Shown here: positions 21,701 through 31,380 of the stretch, in pieces
Layout: every line of letters starts with the position of its first letter
Position numbering within the stretch: the stretch's first letter is position 1
The notes under the pieces: generated by a model
Told to the model about the DNA's origin: nothing
Database searches by the model: none
Seen by the model: the letters and a program-made list of their open reading frames with translations, nothing else
Assembly (NCBI GenBank): GCA_030278955.1
Contig: JAOANR010000005.1
Span: 29,379,849 to 29,443,848, forward strand
Direction: 5' to 3'
DNA length: 64,000 nt
Source of the DNA: Hygrophila difformis
Taxonomy: Eukaryota; Streptophyta; Magnoliopsida; Lamiales; Acanthaceae
Program-made: the position numbers and the translations under genes

Positions 21701-22362
21701 GTTTTAATCCACTGACCCCAGTCGATCTCTTGCCACTACCTTGTAGTGAGCATCTTAATTTCAATGGCAGGGACAGGGCAACAGCGATCAAGAACCTACA
21801 CAAGGACGTGCGCGAAAGTCTGGCGAAAGCTGCTGAGAGCTATGCCAAATATGCCAATCGAGGCCGGAAGAAGCTGATCCTCAAACCAGGAGACTGGGTT
21901 TGGATTCATCTCCGAAAGGAGAGGTTTCCGGCTCAAAGACATGGAAAACTCGCTCCCCGCGGAGATGGACCATTCAAAGTGTTAGAAAAGATCAACGAAA
22001 ATGCTTACAGGATTGAACTACCTTCTCACTACAATGTTCATCCTACATTCAATGTTGCAGATCTTTCACTATACGAGCGGGATGAGGAGTTTGAAGCTGA
22101 TCGGTTGATGGATCAACCTCCCCAAGGGGGTGGGGATGACATGGATGTCATGACACATGGCATCATGATTCCCTATTTCCCGGAAGGGCCGGTTTCAAAG
22201 GCACGAATAAAGAAGTTTATTAATTCTGTCTCTTTATTTTTATTTCAGGAAGCAGATAAACTGGAGCCGAAGAAGGAGCCCAAATTGAAGCTGTTGATGC
22301 AGGCGGACGAATACCGGAAGGGCCCGGGTCTCATTAATTTGGGACCTACCCCGTCCAGCTAA
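18346..22362 (+). CDS. E3 zinc knuckle and Pol, about 1338 codons
   Basis: Frame open from 18346 (no real start codon; the first codon is TTG) to the stop in the 3' LTR. It has CFKCGKKGHYATTC, protease VDNGSCTNVVS, RT with YFDD at 20062-20073, RNase H ([17 protein letters not shown], where relatives have ECDASG), DALSRR, integrase with MDFVLGLP, VSDRDTKF, YHPQTDGQTEAINR, then GPFKVLEKI, FNVADL and the tail FPEGPVSKARIKKF. Intact apart from its separation from Gag by the frameshift. Confidence 0.95.
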   Translation: MVDPTTAQLSTAPAAAAPQQQQGRDRQRGIDLGQAFKAYNQEERNKVPAPIQGREQRPPARDARDIICFKCGKKGHYATTCNNPPKRVAVLNTGEDQRPVVEIEPGVFRIYDSEDEQEFEDPELQEYHQEEPVNPEVAPEDEEDVNLLVAMRALNADRGTETADNEQRENLFHCRCTILGNHATLIVDNGSCTNVVSLYAARRLQLPVEEHPKPYLLHWMNNSGKTKVTQQAWVPITKGTYSEKVLCDVVPMNACHVLLGRPWLFDKDATYRGRSNVLYFKHGQKDYLFKPLPVKLVRLDQEKLRANMAKAEELAKAIAKGKAKVGQTSAEASNESQCLILTKTEFKQAALEPGFAGHCFLALIKPDESASRTVNIAPELSENFARMLERNKDVFPEEVPAGLPPLRGVEHRIDFMPGASIPNRPAYRMNPEETKEIQRQVQGLLEKGWVRESLSPCAVPVLLVPKKNGEWRMCVDCRAVNAITIKYRHPIPRLDDMLDELGGASLFSKIDLKSGYHQIRMQPGDEWKTAFKTKFGLYEWLVMPFGLTNAPSTFMRLMNETLRQFIGKFVVVYFDDILVYSCTETDHITHVQQVLNKLREVRLYANFEKCTFCVPEVTFLGFVVGKDGLKVDESKIRAISEWKPPTNVHEVRSFLGLSGFFRRFVPQFSVIAAPITSLLRKENPFKWGPAQQKAFDELKDKLTHAPVLGLPNFELPFEVQSDASGTGMGAVLLQEGRPIAYYSEKFNGAQLNYSTYDKELYAIVQALRTWQHYLRGREFIIHTDHETLKHIKVQGQLSKRHARWSTFIETFPYVIKYKKGKENVVADALSRRLALASFATIKLFGFEQVKTQYATDEDFKEIFKLTEQKGYKEYCRLHGFLYYGNRLCIPRGSIRELLIQEAHGGDLMGHFGKHATMGVLSERFYWPGMQKQVSDYIAKCLVCLKAKSTVKPHGLYQALPVPQGPWLDISMDFVLGLPRTARAKDSIFVVVDRFSKMAHFIPCAKTNDARHIAKLFFREVVRLHGVPKTIVSDRDTKFMSYFWKGFWREMGTQLLFSTSYHPQTDGQTEAINRVLGNLLRIITSSNSKSWDECLPHIEFAYNRHVHSATHVSPFEVVYGFNPLTPVDLLPLPCSEHLNFNGRDRATAIKNLHKDVRESLAKAAESYAKYANRGRKKLILKPGDWVWIHLRKERFPAQRHGKLAPRGDGPFKVLEKINENAYRIELPSHYNVHPTFNVADLSLYERDEEFEADRLMDQPPQGGGDDMDVMTHGIMIPYFPEGPVSKARIKKFINSVSLFLFQEADKLEPKKEPKLKLLMQADEYRKGPGLINLGPTPSS
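22124..22136 (+). other. E3 polypurine tract
   Basis: AAGGGGGTGGGGA directly before the 3' LTR start TGACATGG. Confidence 0.92.
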
Positions 22363-23454
22363 ATCCGGAAGAAAGGAGACCTCCAGATGCACAAACAGAT
22401 CAAAACAGCATAAGGAGGTCAACGGAGGGCCCCACAGCCGCCGCCGCCGTCGCCGCCGTCATCATCGGAGGTTCGCCGGAGCTCCGGTGAAGTCGCCGGA
22501 AGTTGGTCGGAATTTTGCCGGAAAGTCACCGGCACCGGTCAACGACCGGTCAACGTCGGAACAGTGTCGCCGGACTCAGTGGGCCCCATTCGGATGAAAG
22601 TTGGAGGAATTTCTTCATCTGTCGCGGAACATGCTCCTTTGTCGCGGAGCTGCCTTTGTCGCGGAGTTACCACTTTGTCGCGGAACCCCCTTCCGCGACA
22701 AAGCCCCTTCCGCGACCAAGCCCCCTTCCGCGACAAAGCCCCTTCCGCGACCAAGCCCCCTTCCGCGACAAAGCCCCTTCCGCGACAAAGCCCCTTCCGC
22801 GACCAAGCCCCCTTCCGCGACAAAGCCCCTTCCGCGACCAAGCCCCCTTCCGCGACAAAGCCCCTTCCGCGACCAAGCCCCCTTCCGCGACAAAGTCCCT
22901 TCCGCGACCAAGTCCCTTCCGCGACACAGTCCAGCATCGCGACCAAGTATACCTAGCGCCACAAGGAGAAGGCTCGAGCCAGAAGAACCCCTGTCGCGGT
23001 GCCTTGCTTCGCGACACGACCCTCTTAGCGACAAAGCTTATCCAGTTTACTATTTCCTTGTATCCAGTTTGTTGAAAACATTGCTAGGGTTGTTTAATCT
23101 AGTTTTATGGGCTTCCTCTATATATATGAGGTCCCCAAGCTTTTGTAACCACTTTGATATTTTGAACAACTCATTTTCATGAATCAAAGTCATTTCTCCT
23201 TGAGAGCCAACACTTGGTTCTCAACACTTTGTGAGTAAACCCTAGGTTCACCCACACCATTGAAGATTTGAAACTTGCTTCAATGGCTCTAATGGAAGAT
23301 GCACTCATGGTAACCATTTGTCTTGGGTAAATCCCTCTTCCCTTGGTTATACTTAGTCCCCTTCTTCCATAAGTTTCACCTATCCTTTATTTTTCTTTAT
23401 TTTGTATTCTTGTTCATCCGGTGACCAACTTAGATAAACAATCGATCCATGGCA
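22137..23454 (+). repeat. E3 3' LTR (1318 bp)
   Basis: Looks identical to 14057-15374. It contains the end of the pol ORF (stop 22360-22362), the inverted minisatellite at 22621-23036, and ends ATCGATCCATGGCA followed by TSD CAGAT (23455-23459). Confidence 0.96.
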
Positions 23455-24567
23455 CAGATGTTCTAGCCCAGTGTATTCTCTCAACTTGATCTCAGCAAGT
23501 ACTTCTCGTCTCAATCCTCTCTTGAACCTCGCCATCAGTAGCGGTTCGTCTTCATTCATCTGCGCTCTCATCATGAGGCGTTCCAGTTCTTTGTAGTACT
23601 CATCGGCAGTCCTGTTGCCCTGCACACAAAAATTAACTTTTAGATATAGTTCATCGAAGTAACTACTTGGAACAAACCTCTTTTCCATAGCATGCATTAA
23701 TTGAGCCCAAGTGGCAATGGCTGGCGTTCCCATCCTTTGAGTATCACGCTGTAACTTTTGCCACCATTGTAATGCATAGTCCTTGAATTCACATACGGCT
23801 AATTGGATCTTTGTGAATTCATTATATTGTTGACAGTCATAGATTAATTCAATAGACTGTCGCCAATCAATAAATTCTTCCGGATCACTTGTTCCCTTGA
23901 ACGCCGGTATGGTGAATTTGATTCCTCGTAGATCAGCTTCCATCCTGTTCTGTTCAGCGTGCGCTCGAGGCGTGTGATCTTCTTCAAATTCGTCCTCGAG
24001 ATGTACTACTGGAGGTGGGTTCATGTCTAGCCTCTGCCGTGGTGGATAGTGCACTGGCGGTCTAGGAATGGTTGCGGCTGGCGCTGGTTGCGGGGGTGGA
24101 GGCACTTGGAACTGAACATTTGTTGGCACTGGGGGTCGAGGTGGAGTCGGAGCTGGCGCTCGATTGCCTCGGGGACCTTGCCGTCTGTCGTATGTTCCAA
24201 AATGTAGCCCTTGCTCCTCAATTGCGGTTTCGGCCTCTTCCATGTCTGATCGATTCACTCCGCTTGTACTCCCGGGGGTATTGGTAGGTGGCGACGGTGT
24301 GGGCCGAAAGGCTTCTTCAATCCTTCTGTCCACATGTTGCATGACTTGTGTCTGGAGTGCTTCTCCCCATAAGGTATCTCCCCGTTGTACATCAGTGGTC
24401 AGAGTATCCAACCGCTGAGTAAGTTCAGTGACTCGAGTTGCATTCTCATTGATATCCTTGCGCATGGTTTCAAGATCAGACTTCTTGGCGTTATCAGCAA
24501 CGGCGGTTGTCAGATTCCGCATCATTTCCAACAGTTGGGCCATGTTGGGGTCAGTACTTCCTGCCAT
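23455..24567 (-). pseudogene. E2 Gag N-terminal part, cut by E3
   Basis: Begins at the ATG of MAGSTDPNMAQLLEMM (24567); the frame is open upstream to 24729 but that part is leader. It encodes the coiled coil, the Pro-rich linker and the capsid core (FTIPAFKGTSDPEEFIDW, DCQQYNEFTKIQLAV, LQWWQK, FKRGLRREVL), then breaks at the E3 TSD. It belongs with 9972-14056. Confidence 0.93.
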
Positions 24568-26436
24568 AATAAAACTAAATGGAAAGGGAAGGAAAACTAG
24601 ATATATGTATAATGGGTTAGAAGAAATCAACTGAAGTATGTAGAGTGTCCTCACAAGTGTATCTCTCACTGAAGGCCCTGATTCTCCACAAGTGGTTCCA
24701 ATAGGATGGAAAATGTTCAACCGTATCAACCACTATCAAAGGGTGAGAGAAGTAAAAATATAGGACGCACAGTGCAAGAAACAGTTTGCAGTGTTCGACT
24801 CTATCAATGAAAAGACTCAGAGTTGTGTGTGAAGTGTGATTAATCTGAATTAATTATCAGTTTACCGCGTTAATCAGCTATGCAAGCAAATATCCAGACC
24901 CCTCACAATTTAGAAGTGTAAAGTAAAAACCTCACAAAAATAAAATGCTCGGAATAAAATATCTGCCTCACTCACACAATCCCAATAGCAAAAATTACCA
25001 AGCTGATAAAACAACCCGGTAAAAATTACTGTTGAGGAACTCCACTATCTGTAATTACAGACGGAGCTTCAACTCTGATGGTTTGTAAAATAAATCAGCG
25101 GAACAGTGCAAGCACTTATACCTCGAGGAATTCCACTGTCTAGTGCGAGCACTGACGGAACTTCAACTCGATAGATTGTTCGTGATTTACTTTAGTGAAA
25201 CCGTACAGTAAAAATAAAACAGTCCCATAATTACAGTCCCAATGTGTACGGTCCGAATTACAAATATTGCAATATAATGAATATCTCGGAAATACTGTAA
25301 TGGACACGTGGCAGCCTCTGATTGGTCGCTGAGATTCTGAAACTGCGGTCGCGGAACTGATGTTGTGTCGCTAAGCGTGGCTTAGGGACAGGCGTATAGC
25401 GACAGAGCGCTTAGGGACAGAGCAAGAATTTCCTCCTTGTGGCGCTATCTGGTGTTTTGTCGCTAAGCGTGGCTTGGCGACAGAGGGACCGCGACAAAGG
25501 CGCTTGGCGACAGAGCCTGATTTTCCTCCTTGTGGCACTATGCTGGAGTTTGTCGCTAAGCGTGGCTTGGCGACAGGGGACCGCGACAAAGGCGCTTGGC
25601 GACAGAGCCTGATTTTCCTCCTTGTGGCACTATGTTGGAGTTTGGCGCTAAGCGTGGCTTAGCGACAGAGGGACCGCGACAAAGGCGCTTGGCGACAGAG
25701 CCTGATTTTCCTCCTTGTGGCACTATGTTGGAGTTTGGCGCTAAGCGTGGCTTAGCGACAGAGGGACCGCGACAAAGGCGCTTGGCGACAGAGGCCCTTT
25801 GGAGACACGGGACCTTTGGTCCAGCTTTCTTTTTCCTTGATGTTGACCCACTTGAGTCCTCCCAACAAACTTGGCAGCACAATTAATTCCCCAAAAAGCA
25901 AAATCGTACTATCCCAACACTTGTCCACCAAGTAAGACAAATAAACACACACCCCAAAACCCTATTTTGGATCAAACTCAAACCCTCAAGAACAATTTGA
26001 ATTTTCTTATGAACATCAAGAACACTCAAACCCAACTCCAACAAAACCCACTCTCGGATTACACTCAAAACATGGATATTGCAAGCATATAATACCAATT
26101 AACACTTAAAACCAAACATACAATCCAAATCAAGCACATAAACACGAAAATATGAAGATCAAAGAGCAAAAATGGCAAAATTTTCGAGTTTGGACAAGAA
26201 CACTCTAAAAACTTAAAATGATCATATCTCACTCAATACTTGGCCAAATTTGATGATCCACATATATAAATTCATCTACTCGACTCAAGGAACTCAAATA
26301 TGCATCCAGATTTGAAAAATATCGAGATTTCAGGCACGGAAATCGATGCTACAGTAAACAGGAAGTAGAAAACTCAAGAACAACAACTATTTTTGGGTTT
26401 TTGATAATAAGATGGAGTGAATAAGGTCTAATCTAG
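24568..26436 (-). other. E2 5' leader with internal tandem array
   Basis: Untranslated 1.9 kb. It holds the conserved block near gag (about 24766-24806, cgcacagtgcaag and gttcgactc) and a 92-93 bp tandem repeat at 25367-25800. At 26275 it has ctactcgactcaagg, a form of the conserved CTCGACGAG motif that is no longer palindromic. Confidence 0.7.
25367..25800. repeat. E2 leader tandem repeat, 92-93 bp, five copies
   Basis: Units begin at 25367, 25459, 25552, 25644 and 25737 with GTCGCTAAGCGTGG or GGCGCTAAGCGTGG, and contain GCTTAGCGACAG, GACCGCGACAAAGGCGC and TCCTCCTTGTGGCACTATG. The motif vocabulary (GTCGC...GCGAC dyads) is that of the U3 minisatellites, although this array lies downstream of the LTR. 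Confidence 0.9.
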
Positions 26437-26448
26437 GCTCTGATACCA
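26437..26448 (-). other. E2 primer-binding site (tRNA-iMet)
   Basis: Minus-strand TGGTATCAGAGC, 8 nt from the LTR edge. Confidence 0.92.
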
Positions 26449-26456
26449 AATAGATA

Positions 26457-27265
26457 TGCCATGGATCGGATTAGACACATATTCATGGATGAACAAAGTG
26501 AAGAACATGAAAATGGAAAAATAAAAGATAATGGGATTACCAAGTCGGAAGGCTCAACCTTGGACCAATCACACACCGAATGTGCTACGAGTCCCTCGAT
26601 CGACAATCCTAGTGGCTACGATACGATTGAACACATCCCATGCTCAAAAGGAATCCAAACCGAATGGATGAACTCATGGGTGACCTTTCAAACAAAGTAT
26701 ATTCACTCTCCAAGTGTTTCAACATATATTCATTCAAAAGGTGAAAATGAGGCAAAGTTAGGAAGGACCTATATATAGGTGTCCCAAAACACAAGTGTTT
26801 AAACAACCCTAAACTAGGAATAAACAAACAAGGGAAATAACAAGAAACCCTAAAGCTACTTTGTCCCTAAAGGGGTTTTGTCGCGATCCAAGGGCTTGGT
26901 CGCGATACCGGCCTCCGCGACAGGGGGGGGCTTTCGCGACAAGGCTTCCGCGACAAGGGCTCCTCTTCCGCGACAAAGGGGCTTCCGCGACAAAGGCTTC
27001 CGCGACAAGAGGGCTTCCGCGACAAAGGCTTCCGCGACAAAGGCTCCTCTAGCGACAGGGGGCGGTGGTTCGCGACTCAGCTTGCTCTATCTGAATTAGT
27101 AGCTTTAGTCCCATCTTCCCTGCTTTAGCTTTCAACAGCTCCTCTTCAAAATTCCAGTTCAGCAGCTCAGCAACTCTGGTTGTAAACTTCCTAGTCCGCT
27201 GCTGGGATACCGGTCCGTCAGGAAATGCGGGGATCAACAGTGCTCTTGTTCCGGCTTCCATGCCA
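26457..27265 (-). repeat. E2 5' LTR (809 bp)
   Basis: Partner of 9314-10188, with a shorter minisatellite (26880-27076). It ends CTTCCATGCCA followed by TSD GACGT at 27266-27270. The tail coding piece differs from the 3' copy at a few sites. Confidence 0.94.
26767..26780 (-). promoter_or_regulatory. E2 LTR TATA box, perfect palindrome
   Basis: ACCTATATATAGGT is its own reverse complement. It lies about 100 bp downstream (in the sense of transcription) of the minisatellite. Confidence 0.7.
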
Positions 27266-27270
27266 GACGT

Positions 27271-27350
27271 GGAAGTCAAATCCGACCCGGTCCATTTTTC
27301 TAAGCCGATAAAAAAGAGCAGTTTTGATTCCAGCAAAATAGAAGAAGCAG
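27271..27350. other. Continuation of X or spacer before the array
   Basis: 80 bp after the E2 TSD. If E2 and one TSD are removed, the RNase H frame of X stays open through this piece and into the array, but the residues do not resemble integrase. Origin undecided. Confidence 0.4.
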
Positions 27351-30300
27351 TTCCCGTCGGGTGGCTTGTCGGTAAAACTGTGGCCATCGGGTGGCATGTC
27401 GGTAGAACGGTGCCCGTCGGGTGGCATGTCGATAAAACGGTGCGCGTCGGGAGGCTTGTCCGCAAAACGGTGCCCATCGGGTGGCGTGTCGGTAAAACGG
27501 TGCCCGTCGGGTGGCATGTCGGTAAAACGGTGCCCGTCGGGAGGCTTGTCCGCAAAACGGTGCCCGTCGGGTGACGTGTCGGTAAAACGGTGCCTGTCTT
27601 GTGGCGTGTCGGTAAAATGGTGCCCGTCGAGTGGCGTGTCGATAAAATGGTGCCCGTCCGGTCGCATGTCGGTAAAATGGTGCCCGTTAGGTGGCCAGTT
27701 CGGTAAAACGGTGCTCGTCGGCCATCTCGGTAAAACGATGCCCGTCGGGTGGCATGTCGATAAAACGGTGCGCGTCGGGAGGCTTGTCCGCAAAACGGTG
27801 CCCGTCGGGTGGCGTGTCGGTAAAACGGTGCCCATCGGGTGGCATGTCGGTAGAACGGCGCCCGTCGGGTGGCCTGTCGGTGAAACGATGCTCATCGGCC
27901 ATGTCGGAAAAACAGTGCCCGTCGGGTGGCATGTCGGCAAAACAGTGCCCGTCGTGAGGCATGTCGGGAAAACGGTGCCCGTCGGGTGGCATGTCGGGAA
28001 AACGGTGCCCGTCGGGTGGCATGTCGGCAAACGGTGCCCGTCGGGTGACGTTTCGGTAAAACGGTGCCCGTAGGGTGGCGTGTCGGTATAACGGTCCCTT
28101 TCTGGTGGCTTGTCGTAAAATGGTGCCTGTCTGGTGGCGTGTCGATAAAATGCCCGTCGGATGGCGTGTCGGTAAAATGGTGCCCGTCCGGTCGCATGTC
28201 GGTAAAATGGTGCCCGTCAGGTGGCCAGTTCGGTAAAACGGTGCTCGTCGGCCATGTCGGTAAAACGATGCCCGTCGGGTGGCGTGTCGGTAAAACGGTG
28301 CCCGTCGGGTGGTCTGTCCGTAAAACGGTGCCCGTAGGGTGACATGTCGGCAAAATAGTGGTTGTATGGTGGCATGTCGGTAAAACGGTGCCCGTAGGGT
28401 GGCGTGTCTGTAAAACGGTGCTAATCTGGTGGCATGTCAGTAAAATGGTGCCCGTCGGGTGGCGTGTCGGTAAAACGGTGCCCTTCGGGTGGCATGTCGG
28501 TAAAACGGTGCCCGTCGGGTGGCATGTCGGTAAAACAGTGCTCGTCGGCCATGTCGGTAAAACGGTGCCCGTCGGCCATGTCGGTAAAACGGTGCGCATT
28601 GGGTGGCGTGTCGGTAAAAGGGTTCCAGTCGGGAAGCTTGTCTGCAAAACGGTGCCCGTCGGGTGGCCTGTCGGTAAAACGGTGCCCGTCGGGTGGCATG
28701 TCGGTAAAACGGTCCCTATCTGGTCGTGTGTAGGTAAAATGGTGCCCGTCAGGTGGCGTGTCGATAAAACGGTGCCCGTCGGGTGGCGTGTCGGTAAACC
28801 GTGACCGTTGGGAGGCCTGTCGGCAAAAAGGTGGACGTCGGGGGGCCTGTCGGCAAAACGGTGCCCGTCGGGTGACGTGTCGGTAAAACGGTGCCCGTCG
28901 GGTGGTCTGTCCGTAAACGGTGCCCGTAGGGTGACATGTCGGCAAAATAGTGGTTGTATGGTGGCATGTCGGTAAAACGGTGCCCGTAGGGTGGCGTGTC
29001 TGTAAAACGGTGCTAATCTGGTGGCATGTCGGTAAAATGGTGCCCGTCGGGTGGCGTGTCGGTAAAACGGTGCCCTTCGGGTGGCATGTCGGTAAAACGG
29101 TGCCTGTCGGGTGGCATGTCGGTAAAACGGTGCCCGTCGGGTGACGTGTCGATAAAACGGTGTCTGTCTTCTGGCGTGTCGGTAAAATGGTGCCCGTCGG
29201 GTGACGTGTCGATAAAACAGTGCCCGTCCGGTCGAATGTCGGTAAAATGGTGCCCGTTAGGTGGCCAGTCGGTAAAACGGCGCTCGTCGGCCATGTCGGT
29301 AAAACGATGCAAGTCGGGTGGCATGTCCATAAAACGGTGCGCGTCGGGAGGCTTGTCTGCAAAACGGTGCCCGTCGGGTGGCGTGTCAGTAAAACGGTGC
29401 CCGTCGGGTGGCATGTCGGTAGAACGGTGCCCGTCGGGTGGCCTGTCGGTGAAACAGTGCTCATCGGCCATGTCGGTAAAACAATGCCCCTCGCGTGGCA
29501 TGTCGGCAAAACAGTGCCCGTCGGGAGGCATGTCGGGAAAACGGTGCCCGTCGGGTGCCATGTCTGCAAAACGGTGCCCGTCGGGTGGCGTGTCGGTAAA
29601 ACGGTGCTCGTCGGGTGGCGTGTCGGTACAATAGTGCCCGTCGGGTGGCCTATCGGTGAAATTGTGCTCGTCGGCCATTTCTGTAAAACGGTGTCCGTCG
29701 GGTGGCGTGTCGGTAAAATGGTGCCCGTCGGGTGGCGTGTCGGTAGAACAGTGCCCGTCGGGTGGCCTGTCGGTGAAACGGTGCTCGTCGGCCATGTCGG
29801 TATAACGGTGCCCGTTGGGTGGCATGTCGGGAAAACGGTGCCCGTCGGGTGGCATGTCGGCAAAACGGTGCCCGTCGGGTGGCGTGTCGGTAAAACGGTT
29901 CCCGTCAGGTGGCTTGTCGGTAAAACTGTGGCCATCGGGTGGCATGTCGGTAGAACGGTGCCCGTCGGGTGGCCTGTCGGTGAAACGGTGCGCATCGGCC
30001 ATGTCGGTAAAACGGTGCTCGTCGGGTGGCATGTCGGGAAAACGGTGCCCGTCGTGTGGCATGTCGGCAAAACGGTGCCCGTCGGGTGGTGTTTCGGTAA
30101 AACGGTGCCCGTCAGGTGGCTTGTCAGTAAAACGGTGCCCGTCGGGTGCCGTGTCGGTGAAATGGTGCCCGTTAGGTGGCGTCTCAGTAAACGGTGCCCG
30201 TCAGGAGGCCTGTCGGGAAAACGGTGCCTGTCGGGGGGCCTGTCGGCGTCGGGTGACGTGTCGGTAAAACAGTGCCCGTCGGGTGGCCTGTCCATAAAAC

Positions 30301-31380
30301 GGTGCCCTTCGGGTGACATGTCGGCAAAACAGTGCCTGTCGGGTGGCATGTCGGTAAAACGGTGCCTGTCGGGTGGCGTGTCCGTAAAACGATGCTCATT
30401 TGGTGGCCTGTCGGTGAAACGGTGCTCGTCGGCCATGTAGGTAAAATGGTGCCCGTTGGGTGGCATGTCGGGAAAACGGTGCCGGTCGGGTGGCATGTCG
30501 GCAAAACGGTGCCCGTCGGGTGGCGTTTCGGTAAAACGGTGCCCGTCGGTTGGCCTGTCGGTAAAATGGTGCCCGTAGGGTGGCGTGTCGGTAAAACGGT
30601 GCCTATCTGGTGGCTTGTCGTAAAATGGTGCCTGTCTGGTGGCGTGTCGATAAAATTCCCGTCGGGTGGCGTGTCGGTAAAATGGTGCCTGCCGGTTGGC
30701 CAGTCGGTAAAACAGTGCTCGTCGGCCATGTCGGTAAAACGGTGCCCGTCGGCCATGTCGGTAAAACGGTGCGCGTTGTGTGGCGTGTCGGTAAAAGGGT
30801 TCCCGTCGGGAGGCTTGTCCGCAAAACGGTGCCCGTCGGGTGGCCTGTCAGTAAAACAGTGCCCGTCGGGTGCAATGTCGGTAAAACGGTGCCCATCGGG
30901 TGCCATGTCGGTAAAATGGTGCCCGTCGGGAGGCGTGTCGGTAAAACGGTGCCTGTCTGATCGCGTGTAGGTAAAATGGTGCCCGTCAGGTGGCTTTTCG
31001 ATAAAACGGTGCCCGTCGGGTGGCGTGTCAGGAAAATGGTGCCCGTCGGGTGGCCAGTCAGTAAAATGGTGCTCGTCGGCCATGTTGGTAAAACGATGCC
31101 CGTCGGGAGGCTTGTCCGCAAAGCGGTGCCCGTCGGGTGGCGTGTCGGTGAAACGGTGCCCGTCGGGTGGCGTGCCGGTAAAACAGTGGCCGTCGGGTGG
31201 CCTGTCGGTAAAACGGTGCCCGTCGGGTGGCCTGTCGGTGAAACGGTGCGCGTCGGCCATGTCGGTAAAACGGTGCCTGTCGGGTGCTATGTCTGTAAAA
31301 CGGTGCCCGTCGGGTGGCGTGTCGGTAAAACGGTGCTCGTCGGGTGGCGTGTCGATACAACAGTGCCCGTCGGGTGGCCT
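27351..31380. repeat. 30-bp minisatellite array, about 134 units
   Basis: Uninterrupted tandem units of about 30 bp built from GTAAAACGGTGCCCGTCGGG and TGGCATGTCG (or TGGCGTGTCG, AGGCTTGTCC, and a 27-bp form with CTCGTCGGCCATGTCG). Variants recur in blocks: a run with GGTTGTATGG and GCTAATCTGG occurs at 28331 and again at 28923 (offset 592). The period is a multiple of three, so frames on both strands stay open for hundreds of codons; I do not call them genes. It starts 80 bp after E2 and stops sharply at 31380. Confidence 0.95.

Larger units (their letters stand above)
14057..23454 (+). mobile_element. E3: Ty3/gypsy LTR retrotransposon, full length (9398 bp)
   Basis: 5' LTR 14057-15374, PBS 15386-15398, leader, gag from 17078, pol to 22362, purine tract 22124-22136, 3' LTR 22137-23454. 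TSD CAGAT. The two 1318-bp LTRs align at a constant offset of 8080 and I saw no difference, so the insertion is very recent. It is the only complete element on the plus strand. Confidence 0.97.
9314..27265 (-). mobile_element. E2: Ty3/gypsy LTR retrotransposon, split by E3
   Basis: Minus-strand element with 5' LTR 26457-27265, PBS 26437-26448, leader, gag start 24567, interruption by E3 (14057-23454), rest of gag-pol to 9972, purine tract 10189-10201 and 3' LTR 9314-10188. TSD GACGT on both sides. Without E3 it is about 8.5 kb. The LTRs differ by substitutions, a TA-repeat indel near 9556 and minisatellite copy number (875 versus 809 bp), so it is older than E1, E3 and E5. Confidence 0.95.

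Noticed and set aside
27892..31260. Long ORFs (up to 691 codons) in the 30-bp array, with repeats like PPDGHRFTDM
   Set aside because: The period is a multiple of three, so several frames on both strands stay open together. No start context, no flanking gene structure.
27351..31380. CRISPR-like array (30-bp regular repeats)
   Set aside because: Units are contiguous with no unique spacers, and the context is plant retrotransposons.
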